Shown here in pieces: positions 35,425 to 64,000 of a stretch of DNA of 64,000 nucleotides (within the stretch, counting starts at the first letter, position 1; the number at the start of each line of letters is the position of its first letter). Where the stretch lies: NCBI RefSeq assembly GCF_000332415.1, contig NZ_AOHC02000021.1, positions 124,001-188,000 on the forward strand, given 5' to 3'. Source of the stretch: Leptospira weilii serovar Ranarum str. ICFT. Its GTDB lineage: Bacteria; Spirochaetota; Leptospiria; Leptospirales; Leptospiraceae. Below the pieces are notes generated by a model. It saw only the letters and a program-made list of their open reading frames with translations. It was not told where the DNA came from and made no database searches. Made by a program: the position numbers and the translations under genes.

Positions 35425-35437
35425 AGTATTTCGCTCT

Positions 35438-36957
<1,520 letters not shown>

Positions 36958-36961
<4 letters not shown>

Positions 36962-38127
36962 TCATTTTCCTTTATTAAAAAATCGGAATGTAGTATCGAA
37001 TCCTGAGATCGTTTCGGATAGGAAATTCGGGAGATTGCGATCGTGAGATTTTTACCGTTTTCTTCTTCCTTGTATTTTTGTTTCGGAAGAAGAAGAGAAT
37101 CCGCGCCCGATGCGAGAAGGCTTGCGGCTTCGCAGACGGATTTTGTTCCGACAAAATTTTTGACGACTTCGGAGGGGGATATAATCCGAGAAACCCGATC
37201 CAATTCTTCCGAGGGGAAAGTAAATAATTCCCAGCCGTATTTTTGAGAGAGCGCAAGAAAGGCCGCCTCGTCCTTTTTTAAATCGGCGGTGGCGATCGCG
37301 CGGACGCTTTGAATCGCAAGTCCGTTTTCGTTTAATGTTTTACGTATCCCTTTCTCGACGGTTTCAAAAGCGATGTTTCGGTCGCACCCAAGCCCTAACA
37401 CCAATGATTTAGTATAATATAATATTGAATTTTCATAATGTTTTTTGTGAGTTGTCGCCAAATCGCTCCGGTCCGTAGCTATCAAAATGATTTCGTAATC
37501 ATTGGGGTCGACGTCGTTTAGGGAAGTGGAATATTCCACACCTTTCGGAAGGCGTTTATCGACCGGCCACCAATTCGGCTCGCCCGTCTCTTGTACGAAC
37601 AAAACCTTGGTTTCGTTTACGACCGCCGCACAACCTCGGGTTACGTTTCGATCGGGATGTTCCAAAACCCAACCGAGTTCCCTACCGAGTATGTCCACGG
37701 TTAAAGTCTCGGAAACGTCGGATGCGGTCGTGATCACGGGGATATTGGAAAGAGTTTCTGCGAGTCGTTCGGTAAAAAAGTTTCCTCTCCCGACGTGTCC
37801 GGATAAAACGCAGACCGAAAAATTGGCGCGATCGTCCACGCAAAGAACGGCGGGATCCGTTTTCTTATTTTCTAATAAAGGAGCGATCATACGGACTACG
37901 GCGCCCACGCTGACGACGAATATGTGACAGTCGTATTCCCGAAATGTTTCGCGTAACGTTTTGTCCATGGGAAGGGAAAGAAGTTTGGAATTCGGCGGGG
38001 CGTCTTGGATGAATTTAGGAGAAACGAAAAGCTCCGCTTCTTTCCAAACGGATTGAATTCTTTTGGCGATATCGAGCCCGTGTTTTGTAATTACAAAAAC
38101 GGAATACGGTTTTCTATTCCGTTTCAA
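36958..38127 (-). CDS. cbiG: cobalt-precorrin-5A hydrolase with CobE-like C-terminal domain
   Basis: Opens the delta-lactone of cobalt-precorrin-5A with release of acetaldehyde, a step specific to the anaerobic route. 389 residues: VFVVSVGAVVRMIAPLLENK, VLSGHVGRGNFFTERLAETL and PVITTASDVSETLTVDIL of the N-terminal/central CbiG domains; SLVLGLGCDRNIAFETVEKG and ATADLKKDEAAFLAL of the CobE/GbiG C-terminal domain, ending VCEAASLLASGADSLLLPKQK. Overlaps its neighbours by 4-14 bp. Confidence 0.93.
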
Positions 38128-38874
38128 CGTTTTGTCCTCTTAACACACCCTTACGTTTTCGAATCGATAAAATCACCGTCGAAAAATAATCGCAGTTTTC
38201 GTTTTGAATCGTTTCCAGATCTTTGACGATTTTTTGCCGGTCGGTCGTTCCGTAAGAAACATAACTCGCGTTTTTTAGAATATTCAGTTCTTTCAATATA
38301 GTAACTAGCCGGGGAACGACTTGCCCCACTTTTGTGAGAACGATCGTATCGAAATGTTGTACGAGTTCGGGAAGGTCTTCGATTCCGTAGGTTCCGGGAA
38401 TCACACAGAAACGTTCTCTTCCGTCCGCAAGAGGAATTTGAAGAGCGGCGGGAATCGCGGTGATGGACGAGACTGCGGGAACGATTTCCACATCGATTCC
38501 GGGCCAACGATCTCCCGCTTCTTCTAAAAGATAACTCCAGGAACTGTAAACGGAAGGATCACCTTGAGTGATAAAAGCAACGTTATGCCCCTCTTCTAAA
38601 CGTTTACCGATTTCCGCAAAAGCCTTATCCCAAGCGGGAATGAGAATCTCCGGATCTTTTGTCATCGGAAAATGAAGAAACAATTTTTCCTGGGCGGAAT
38701 TTTTTTCGACAATCGGAGAACAAACTCTCCAAGCGAAAGGTTCCAGGTGTTCGCTACTTTTAGGAATCGCGAGTACGTTTACCGAATTTAAAATCCGAAC
38801 GGCTCTGAGCGTAATCAAATCCGTAGCGCCCGGACCGACTCCGACCCCGTAGAGTTTTCCGTATTTGTTGGAAT

Positions 38875-38878
<4 letters not shown>
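38114..38878 (-). CDS. cbiL: cobalt-factor II / precorrin-2 C20-methyltransferase
   Basis: First ring methylation of the corrin branch. 254 residues: GKLYGVGVGPGATDLITLRAV, FITQGDPSVYSSWSYL, EIVPAVSSITAIPAALQIPL and DTIVLTKVGQVVPRLV are characteristic of CbiL/CobI. It overlaps the downstream cbiG start by 14 bp and the upstream cbiE/T stop by 4 bp. Confidence 0.94.
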
Positions 38879-40112
<1,234 letters not shown>

Positions 40113-40116
<4 letters not shown>

Positions 40117-40767
40117 TTTTTGCCTCTTTTGGAGGATAAAAGAAAAAGAGCGTGTATGATCGCGACCGCAATCGTACTTCCTCCCTTTCTGCCTCTGGTG
40201 ATAATATATGGAGTATTATTATATTCTAATTTAATAATAGACTCTTTGGATTCCGCAGAGGAAACGAAACCCACAGGAACTCCGATGATCAGCGCCGGTC
40301 TGATATTTTCCGCACGGATCAATCTTTCGACTTCGAGCAAGGCCGTCGGTGCGTTTCCGACGGCGATCACGGCTCCATTCAAAAGATTGAATGTTTGTGC
40401 TTTATGGATCGCTTCGATCGCTCTTGTGGAATTGTTTTTTTGGGCGCGTTCGATCACGTCCGTGTCGGAGATAAAACAGTATGATTTACAACCGTAGGTT
40501 TCGAGTCTTTCCCGGTTGAGACCGGCGATAATCATACGGACGTCGCATACGATCGGGCATCCTTTTTTTAAAGCGTTTATCCCGGAATCGATCGCTTGTC
40601 GATGTATTTTGGTGATGTTTTTGTACTCGAAATCCGCGGTCGCGTGGATGATCCTTCGAACCACTTCCCATTCTTCTTTGGAAAAGGAATGAACTCCGGC
40701 CTCTTCGTCTATGATGGAAAAGGATTTATCTTCGATCTCCCTTCCGAGAGTTGTCATTTGTCTCATG

Positions 40768-40775
<8 letters not shown>
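40113..40775 (-). CDS. cbiC: cobalt-precorrin-8 methylmutase
   Basis: Moves the C-11 methyl group to C-12. Start ATG 40775 overlaps the cbiD stop (ATGAATGA) and has GGAAGG upstream; the frame that reaches back to 40847 lies inside cbiD. The 220-residue product has RIIHATADFEY, AIDSGINALKKGCPIVCDVRMI, GCKSYCFISD, AVIAVGNAPTALLEV and IGVPVGFVSSAESKE, with the catalytic His in the first motif. Confidence 0.94.
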
Positions 40776-41889
<1,114 letters not shown>

Positions 41890-41974
41890 CGCCTAACGCC
41901 TAATACCTTCCGATTCTCTTACGGAGTGGAAGAAGGTGACGTTTTTGACTTCGTCCTTTGGGTTATCAACTCGA

Positions 41975-42349
41975 TTACGCCGGAAAAATTTCATGAACGA
42001 AATCGTGTATCTCTTCCAGATCTCTAAAAAGATTTTGAAAAGTAAAAATTGAATTTTTTAATTCGAATTCTATCTTCTTCGTTAAGATCAAAAGAGAACG
42101 GTAATATGCCATTTTAGGATCGTCCTTTTTCGTTTTGGAAATCGTTTCCTCCAAATCGGTTAGGGAGGCTTCGTAAAATTTGATCAGCGACTCGAAGTCT
42201 TTCGCTTCCGCCAAGGATCGGATCGGTCCCGGGGCGTTTAACCTATCTTCTCCGATTTCCGCGCGTTCGTGCCGGATCGCGGCCTCGTCCCTGATTCCGA
42301 TAACGTTCATCATACCCAACCGCAACGCGGCTATTTCGTGACATGCCAT
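41975..42349 (-). CDS. DUF3209 family protein, cobalamin-operon associated
   Basis: 124 residues, all-helical, beginning MACHEIAALRLGMMNVIG, which is the hallmark of DUF3209. I know the family as a small protein next to cobaltochelatase cbiX in cobalamin operons, function undetermined; a role with CbiX or cobalt delivery is inference. The Cys-His pair at residues 3-4 and the two other histidines near the ends could bind metal. It lies 15 bp downstream of cbiX. Confidence 0.82.
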   Translation of the reverse strand: MACHEIAALRLGMMNVIGIRDEAAIRHERAEIGEDRLNAPGPIRSLAEAKDFESLIKFYEASLTDLEETISKTKKDDPKMAYYRSLLILTKKIEFELKNSIFTFQNLFRDLEEIHDFVHEIFPA

Positions 42350-42364
42350 TGTATTCTCCTTAAA

Positions 42365-43549
42365 TTACTGCATGATGTTATCGACGAGTCTCGCGACCAA
42401 TCGATCGTTTAACAGGTGTTCGGCGACGAGTTCTTCCGCGTCGTTTTCGTTCACCCTTTGATACCAAATTCCGTCCGGATACACGACGAGAATCGGACCT
42501 TCCCCGCAACGTCCCAAACAGGAACTTTTAGAAACTCTAAAGTCCGCTTGTCTTCCGTGTTTTTTGATACAAGAGCGGATCCGATGGATGAGAGAAATAC
42601 TTCCCAACCTCGCGCAGTCCGCGCTCTCGCAGACGTAGACGTGTTTTTTAAGATTTTTATGCGGGAACTCGTGGGGAGCGGCCTGAGTATGAGTTTCCAA
42701 ATGTCTCATACTCCAAAGAAGCGAGTTCAGACCGCCGACTTTGTTTTTGAGTCCGGGGATGGAAACTCGATACTCGCAGTGATCGCAGGGAAGGGCTCCC
42801 TTGCCGGCAAGCGCTTGGGAAATTCTTTCGTCCAGGATCGGAAACAAAATCGGATCGGGCCCGAAATGAGAAGCCGTTTCGATTTTGATCCAGGGATACT
42901 TTTCGGAATATTCTTCGGATATATTATAAATCTTTTGTATTAGTTTTCCTTTAAATAGAAAATACGGAAGAATCAGGATGCGGTCCGGTCTGAGTTTTGC
43001 GGACATTTCCAGGCTTTCGCGTAAGAGAGGTTTTGTGATTCCGATAAAACTGGGTTTAACGAAAAGAAACGAGTTGGATTCCTCGAAAAAACGAACCGCT
43101 TTGTAAAAGTCCCCGTTTGCGTCCGCATCGGAGGAACCCCGGCCCACGACGATAACTCCGGTTTTGGATTGTGTCGACGGTTCGTTTTTAAATCCCTTGG
43201 AACGATCGGACAATAAATTAATGATATTTGCATGAATTCCCAAGGGCGGCGCCAAAACAAATCGATGATTCGGAAATTCCTCCTTAAGATCGGAGAGGAT
43301 CAAAGGAATATCGTTTTTGACGTGGTTGGACGCGAACAAAAACAAGGGGAATATTAAAATTTTATTATGTGTTTTTGCGAACTTTCGAAGCGCCGTTTTT
43401 AGATCCGGTTTCGCGAGTTCGACGTATGCGATGTTGATTTCATATTCGGGACGAAACGCCGCGTATCCCTGAACGAAGGTTTCAAATTCTTCGTCGGAGG
43501 AGGTTTCCCTGCTTCCGTGTCCTACGATCAGAATTCCGAAAAGGTTCAC
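42365..43549 (-). CDS. cbiX: sirohydrochlorin cobaltochelatase with C-terminal 2Fe-2S ferredoxin domain
   Basis: Inserts cobalt into sirohydrochlorin. 394 residues. Two CbiX repeats: GILIVGHGSRETSSDEEFET with the metal-binding His, IFPLFLFASNHVKNDIP, then GVIVVGRGSSDADANGDF and ILILPYFLFKGKLIQKI. The second half-domain has Arg where the first has the GHGS His. The C-terminal 90 residues are a thioredoxin-like ferredoxin with Cys pattern VCESADCARLG ... SSCLGRCGEGP, as in long CbiX proteins. An extra CDHC motif (PCDHCEYRVSIPG) precedes it. First large gene of the operon, 5 bp after a small ORF. Confidence 0.93.
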   Translation of the reverse strand: MNLFGILIVGHGSRETSSDEEFETFVQGYAAFRPEYEINIAYVELAKPDLKTALRKFAKTHNKILIFPLFLFASNHVKNDIPLILSDLKEEFPNHRFVLAPPLGIHANIINLLSDRSKGFKNEPSTQSKTGVIVVGRGSSDADANGDFYKAVRFFEESNSFLFVKPSFIGITKPLLRESLEMSAKLRPDRILILPYFLFKGKLIQKIYNISEEYSEKYPWIKIETASHFGPDPILFPILDERISQALAGKGALPCDHCEYRVSIPGLKNKVGGLNSLLWSMRHLETHTQAAPHEFPHKNLKKHVYVCESADCARLGSISLIHRIRSCIKKHGRQADFRVSKSSCLGRCGEGPILVVYPDGIWYQRVNENDAEELVAEHLLNDRLVARLVDNIMQ

Positions 43550-43554
43550 GCTTT

Positions 43555-43680
43555 TTACGCCTTCTCCGGTTTTAAGGGAAGCATAACGTATCGATCTTTT
43601 AAAGTCGGAACGGAAAACCGGATCGTGATATTGAATACCCGGTAAACATTCTCAATCGCGAACGTAAAAACGGTAGACAT
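43555..43680 (-). CDS. 41-residue small protein leading the cobalamin operon
   Basis: ATG 43680 has a near-ideal CAGGAG at 9 bp; the product begins MSTVFTFAIENVYRVF and ends PLKPEKA, 5 bp before cbiX. It has no membrane helix and no cobalt-binding residues of note. It could be a real small protein or a leader that couples translation to cbiX. The longer in-frame ORF up to 43752 has no ribosome site. I recognise no family. Confidence 0.5.
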   Translation of the reverse strand: MSTVFTFAIENVYRVFNITIRFSVPTLKDRYVMLPLKPEKA

Positions 43681-43832
43681 GAAAAATTCTCCTGAGCGTA
43701 AAAAAAAATCGAACGAATGCGGGCGTATCGATCCCCTATAAGAATCGAACACGAACGCGTGTTATATGTATGTTCTATTTAAGCTACGATCGCCTTACTT
43801 CCGAGGACGAAACGTATCTCCAGGACTTTCAT

Positions 43833-44000
<168 letters not shown>

Positions 44001-44049
44001 ACCAGCAGTATTCTTACGGATACTCTTGGAAAGGAATTTTTTTAATTCG

Positions 44050-44080
44050 AATATAAAAATCAGAATTTTCAAATATTCAA
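44050..44080 (-). promoter_or_regulatory. possible promoter of the cobalamin operon
   Basis: Minus-strand TTGAAT (44080-44075) and TATATT (44055-44050) resemble -35 and -10 boxes, but the 19-bp spacer is long. A transcript from here would begin just ahead of the riboswitch aptamer. Support is only by motif and place. Confidence 0.25.
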
Positions 44081-44511
44081 AGAAACGACTATTGATAAAC
44101 GTGTCGTCGAATCATAAAACGGAATACTAAAGTAATAGATATATTATTAATTTGGAATATTTTAAAGAGGCGACTAACGTGTTCATTGTCGATTTCATGT
44201 ATTGAGTGTTTTGGGACGGTTTAAGACGGCATAGGATTCAAACAATATGATATGATAGAGCCGTTCGACCGTTATATTCGGCGTTTATAGTTCCGTAAGA
44301 GTAAATGATTTTTTTGAAGTTTTTCTAAGCGCGAAACCCGAGAAAATTTCCCCGATTTTCAGGTGGAAAGCGGGTTCCGTCCGATCTAAAGATCGGAGTC
44401 CGGCTCGGGCCGTAACACGTTGTAGGAACGGTTCGAAGTTTCGGAATTGAATTGTGGGTTCTTCAACCGAAACACGTCTCTAAGAATCCTGCTTGACCCT
44501 GAAAAAAAGAG
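44081..44511. other. gene-free gap between the cobalamin riboswitch and the next operon
   Basis: No ORF is credible. It is AT-rich near 44090-44260 and carries a short perfect hairpin CCGATC-TAAA-GATCGG at about 44380-44395. It should include divergent promoters for the cobalamin operon and the gene at 44512. Confidence 0.5.
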
Positions 44512-46656
<2,145 letters not shown>

Positions 46657-46661
46657 GAATA

Positions 46662-47243
<582 letters not shown>

Positions 47244-47284
47244 AAAGATTGGACTTTTAGGAACAAGCGGATTTTATTTCCTAC

Positions 47285-49166
<1,882 letters not shown>

Positions 49167-49174
<8 letters not shown>

Positions 49175-49634
49175 ACGAAATCTGAAAGAAGAAATCCTGA
49201 CTCTCAGAAAGTTCAAACGTTCCTTGTTTGATCTCTACTGGGACGGATTCGGGACGTTCTATGTCCACGCCCTCCCCCATAACCAATTGGTCATCGGCAA
49301 ACGCGGATTAGTCGGAGAGGAAAAGGAAACCGGAATCGTTCTCGTATTCGGACCCAAGGGCGGAGTCCGCAACTTGGACGCGGGAGAAGAGTGGATCTAC
49401 GCCGAACTTCAATTCGGTTATATCTGGGAAGAGGTTTTTATACCTTGGGATTGTATATTCCGTTATTTTGATAAAACACAAACAACGTTGACGAACATGA
49501 AAGTTTTTACGACGGAACAAACGGAGGTTTTCAAGGAACTTTCGTCCGGCGAAAAAACCGCGGATTCTACAAGGAACTTTCGTCCGGCGAAAAAACCGCG
49601 GATTCTACGAAAGGCGATCAGTCGTCCAACGTGA
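49167..49634 (+). CDS. SspB-like protein (ClpXP adaptor family) with a scrambled C-terminus
   Basis: The core LFDLYWDGFGTFYVHALPHN, GIVLVFGPKGGVRNLDAGEE, WIYAELQFGYIWEEVFIPWD and AVLxIY-like CIFRYFDKTQ reads as the SspB barrel that binds ssrA-tagged proteins and delivers them to ClpXP (moderate confidence). After residue 133 the frame has been altered: a perfect 38-bp tandem duplication at 49532-49607 shifts it and yields an Arg-rich tail. Without the duplication the frame would encode a tail ending VIQVDFGSKSKQ and stop at 49667-49669, overlapping the next ATG. The core is intact; loss of the tail could cut contact with ClpX. Confidence 0.7.
49532..49607 (+). repeat. perfect 38-bp tandem duplication inside the SspB-like gene
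   Basis: The 38 bases 49532-49569 recur exactly at 49570-49607 (unit starts CAAGGAACTTTCG). As 38 is not a multiple of three, it frameshifts the gene. The exact identity suggests a recent slip or an assembly artefact. Confidence 0.95.
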
Positions 49635-49636
49635 TT

Positions 49637-51276
<1,640 letters not shown>

Positions 51277-51309
51277 GTCGGGTCTAAGACTAAAGATCGA
51301 ATCTTTGAT

Positions 51310-51500
51310 GTCTAAATATATGAATCAACGGATAACGTTTCCTAACTCGGGCGGTTTTGCTCAAGGCAAAATCGATGCGGAAGTCGATCGGAGAAACCCG
51401 AGCACAGAGCTTGGGTCGCTCTATGGATCCCGCGTTGTTCTGGGTCTAACAGTACGTGGAGAATCGATAGGATTTTCAACGTCGATCGGATAAACCCGAG
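51310..51500. repeat. dispersed intergenic repeat with GATCCATAG-type motif
   Basis: Within the 51277-51563 gap GCTCTATGGATC (51418-51429) is the reverse complement of the GATCCATAGAG core of the hairpin family; no paired stem is visible here. CGATGCGG and AAACCCGAGC occur in the same stretch and echo repeats at 9.6 and 61.9 kb. No gene. Confidence 0.4.
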
Positions 51501-51563
51501 CTTATTGTAAGTTTATAAAATTCAATCTCGCTTCCTAAGGACGCGAGATAAGGAGAAACCAAA

Positions 51564-52451
<888 letters not shown>

Positions 52452-52552
52452 GAACTTGTTTTCAAAACTTAAAAACAACGGGAGATCATTCCGAACCAAT
52501 CGGACGTTTTGAAACGGATTGTAAGATTCGTTTCAGACGGAAGATTCAAAAT

Positions 52553-52575
52553 AAGCCCGGTTTTGCCGGGCTTTT
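52553..52575 (+). terminator. rho-independent terminator of htpX
   Basis: AAGCCCGG (52553-52560) pairs with CCGGGCTT (52566-52573), followed by TT and a short T-tract; about 100 bp after htpX. The stem equals that of the terminator at 9776-9810. Confidence 0.85.
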
Positions 52576-52661
52576 CCGTATTCGGGATAAAAAAGAATTG
52601 TTTGAAATGTCTCGGACTTTTTGAATAGGATCGTACATTAAAAATCCCGGGACGTAATACT

Positions 52662-53198
<537 letters not shown>

Positions 53199-53237
53199 AA
53201 AATTTTAAAATTAGAATATTCTTATTGGGAGGATTCA

Positions 53238-54752
<1,515 letters not shown>

Positions 54753-54766
54753 TTAAGGAAATTAGA

Positions 54767-56380
<1,614 letters not shown>

Positions 56381-56471
56381 TTGAAACGTTCGTTTCTTAA
56401 AGTTACATTAGAATTTTATAACTTTTTAAATTTACTTGTGCGGAATTTTAATCAGGAATGCGAGAAGATTC

Positions 56472-59280
<2,809 letters not shown>

Positions 59281-59284
<4 letters not shown>

Positions 59285-59682
59285 TTTGTCTTGGAATTAC
59301 AATCGGGGCAGGTTCCATAGAGAATGATCTCATGCGTGTCCACGGTAAAACCTTTCGGACTTTTGTCCAGAGGAAACGGGCAGATTTCAACGTCATACAC
59401 GCGGTCGCATTGTTTACAATGAAAGTGATGGTGGTGATGAAGACGACTCGCTTCGAAGCGAGAGGTTTCTCCCGGAAGGTGAATCTCATGGATCGTTCCG
59501 GTTTCCAGCAGATGGCTGACCGCTCTATAAACGGTCGCGATTCCTAAGTTGTCCAGATTCTTCCGGGAAAGTTTGTAGATCTCTTTGATGGAAAGAGGAC
59601 CTTTGGCCGCTTCCAACACTTTCAGAATTTCTCCCTTTTGTTTTGTGTTTCTTAGGATTGCCTTTTTATCTTCCACGTTCAT
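59281..59682 (-). CDS. Fur-family metal/peroxide-responsive regulator
   Basis: 133 residues. Winged-helix N-terminus (LSIKEIYKLSRKNLDNLGIA, TVYRAVSHLLETG), a His-rich metal and hinge segment HHHHHFHCKQC, and a second Cys pair in CPDCNSK: the Fur/PerR/Zur layout with a structural zinc site. Whether it senses iron, zinc, manganese or peroxide cannot be read off; I recall it as the Fur-like gene beside heme oxygenase on chromosome II. It is divergent from hmuO with a palindromic operator candidate between them, and overlaps the SGNH-like gene downstream by 4 bp. Confidence 0.9.
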
Positions 59683-59847
59683 CCAAAAAGATTCGAATCG
59701 ATGATCACTCTTAATTCTCGAATCGTAGACGGCTCTATGTCAATCGCAATTAGCCGACACCTGTAACCCTGAAAATCTATCCACGAACCCCTCGTCACTG
59801 AAAACGCAGGAGTTCCCACATTTTCTGAAAAAACGGAGAAATTGCTT

Positions 59848-59881
<34 letters not shown>

Positions 59882-59912
59882 GAATTGTCACAGTTTTGTC
59901 AGGAGATAAAAA

Positions 59913-60590
59913 ATGAGTTTAGCAACGATTCTTCGGGAAGGGACCTCCGAGGAACACAAAGCCGCAGAAAGTTCCGCCTTCATTCGATGTTTTATGAAAG
60001 GAGTTTTGGAAAAAGGAACTTACGCAAAACATCTGGAGTCGTTCTACTTTGTCTACGAGTCCATGGAAGAAGAGTTAGGGCGTCACAAGGACAACGCGGT
60101 TCTGAAATCGATTCATTTCCCGGAACTCTATCGTAAGAACGCGCTATTCGAAGACCTTCAGTTTTTTTACGGAACTTGGAAGCCTACCGATCGTCAGCCT
60201 ACCGAGGCGACTCAGGTTTACGTGAAAAGAATCCGCAAAGTTTCCGAAACACAGCCGGAACTGTTGGCGGCTCATTCTTACGTTCGTTATTTGGGCGATC
60301 TATCCGGCGGACAAATCTTGAAAAAGGTGGCGGCGAGGGCCTTGGCTCTACCGGAAGGAAAAGGAATTTCTTTTTATGAATTTCCTTCCATTCAGGATAT
60401 CAACGGATTCAAACAAAATTATCGGGCCGCGTTAGACGCTCTTCCCGTAAACGATTCCCAAAAACAGTCGATTCTCTCCGAATCCAAACAGGTCTTTCTT
60501 TTGAATCAGGGAATTTTTTCCGAATTGGAGCAGGACTTGATCTCCGCAATCGGTAAAGAAACGTACGATATGGTTCTCGGAAAAGGTTGA
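59913..60590 (+). CDS. hmuO: heme oxygenase
   Basis: Opens heme to biliverdin, CO and iron, letting the cell use host heme as iron source. 225 residues; the proximal heme His is in [15 protein letters not shown] (about residue 15), with [16 protein letters not shown] the distal-helix signature. CAGGAG precedes the ATG by 7 bp. It is followed after 1 bp by an MFS gene, and on the other side by the divergent Fur-family gene. In Leptospira this gene is known to be required for growth on heme. Confidence 0.96.
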   Translation: MSLATILREGTSEEHKAAESSAFIRCFMKGVLEKGTYAKHLESFYFVYESMEEELGRHKDNAVLKSIHFPELYRKNALFEDLQFFYGTWKPTDRQPTEATQVYVKRIRKVSETQPELLAAHSYVRYLGDLSGGQILKKVAARALALPEGKGISFYEFPSIQDINGFKQNYRAALDALPVNDSQKQSILSESKQVFLLNQGIFSELEQDLISAIGKETYDMVLGKG

Positions 60591-60591
60591 T

Positions 60592-61782
<1,191 letters not shown>

Positions 61783-61854
61783 AATATTCTAAAATTATTA
61801 TTAACTTGGATCGATCGGGCGAACTGTATAAAAAAGTTCGGGCGAATCCGGCCC

Positions 61855-61884
61855 CGGCGCTGCGATCCATAGAGAGCGGCGCCG
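61855..61884. repeat. loop-conserved hairpin, copy 3 (possible terminator)
   Basis: CGGCGCTGC (61855-61863) pairs with GCGGCGCCG (61876-61884, one G-T pair) around the loop GATCCATAGAGA, followed by CTCGGGTTTTT. The T-run suits a terminator for the MFS transcript, but the loop identity with copies at 27 kb points to a repeat family. Confidence 0.65.
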
Positions 61885-61919
61885 CTCGGGTTTTTGGGCC
61901 GGACCGCGCTTTCAGCTAT

Positions 61920-62004
61920 AGTCAATAAATTGCATGAAAGAAAAGTTATACAAAATATCGTCTTTAGTTTCAATTTATTGACTCCGCATCAATCGCTTTC
62001 GCAT
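61920..62004. repeat. 13-bp inverted-repeat element, second copy
   Basis: AGTCAATAAATTG (61920-61932) pairs with CAATTTATTGACT (61971-61983); the right flank CCGCATCAATCG is the inverse of the GATGCGG flank of the copy near 9.64 kb. The loop sequences of the two copies differ. CAATCGCTTTCGCAT (61990-62004) is shared with 27235-27249. Confidence 0.6.
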
Positions 62005-62042
62005 CGGTTATACCGAACTCGCGTTTCTTAGATCGAACTCGC

Positions 62043-64000
<1,958 letters not shown>

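Noticed and set aside
43555..43752. 65-residue version of the small ORF before cbiX
   Set aside because: Its upstream ATG has no ribosome site and the extension is not protein-like; the start at 43680 has CAGGAG.

Overview
The window looks like a stretch of the second (small) chromosome of a pathogenic-clade Leptospira. The grounds are a DUF1564-family gene, Leptospira-type lipoprotein and intergenic repeat features, and, from memory of Leptospira genomes, the co-occurrence of asd, a complete-looking cob/cbi cluster and the fur-like / heme oxygenase / HbpA block, all of which sit on chromosome II. Base composition is mostly moderate, with an AT-rich accessory patch near 4.7-7.4 kb.

Layout. 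0-4.6 kb: asd, an unrecognised 654-residue protein and pyruvate kinase. 4.6-7.4 kb: an AT-rich island with a YiiX-like papain-fold protein, a small inverted-repeat element and a decayed two-gene ATPase/TOPRIM-like pair that resembles a defence system (one frameshift, one in-frame stop). 7.4-14.2 kb: a YqjD/ElaB-like membrane gene trio, pterin dehydratase, an orphan OmpR-type regulator, DUF4279 and STAS proteins, the EF-P lysylation enzyme EpmA and a membrane-anchored OmpA-domain protein. 14.5-25.2 kb: aconitase, a 400-bp heptad/G-rich repeat region, a Rossmann oxidoreductase, an exported caspase-like/ankyrin protein, DUF1564, the MeaB GTPase with a MeaA/ethylmalonyl-CoA-mutase-type enzyme, a membrane protein and a methyltransferase. 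25.5-26.8 kb: a DUF3494 (ice-binding-like) surface lipoprotein candidate.

27.3-43.7 kb, minus strand: one long operon for cobalamin. It runs from a cobalamin riboswitch through a 41-codon small ORF, cbiX, DUF3209, cbiD, cbiC, cbiE/T, cbiL, cbiG, cbiH, cbiF, the adenosyltransferase, cbiA, cbiZ, cobU, a cobD-cobQ fusion, cbiB and a CobC-type phosphatase. It covers cobalt insertion, ring methylation and contraction, amidation, adenosylation and nucleotide-loop activation; cbiJ, cobS and cobT are not in the window. MeaA/MeaB at 20-23 kb are likely users of the product.

44.5-56.4 kb: an unknown membrane-anchored protein, a STAS/zinc-ribbon protein, a FlaA1/CapD-like sugar-nucleotide enzyme coupled to an SspB-like gene (tail altered by a 38-bp tandem duplication) and an NCS2-type permease; then HtpX, Apt and a tandem pair of HtrA-like proteins, the first with an intact catalytic triad and the second with all three positions replaced. 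56.4-64 kb: two surface or membrane genes translationally coupled to a Fur-family regulator, divergent from a heme oxygenase-MFS operon with a palindromic operator candidate, ending in the 5'-truncated TonB-dependent heme receptor gene.

Between genes, a dispersed repeat family recurs: hairpins that share a near-identical 12-base loop while their stems change in a compensatory way, plus a 13-bp inverted-repeat element seen twice. These and the decayed ATPase/TOPRIM pair are the least explained parts of the window.
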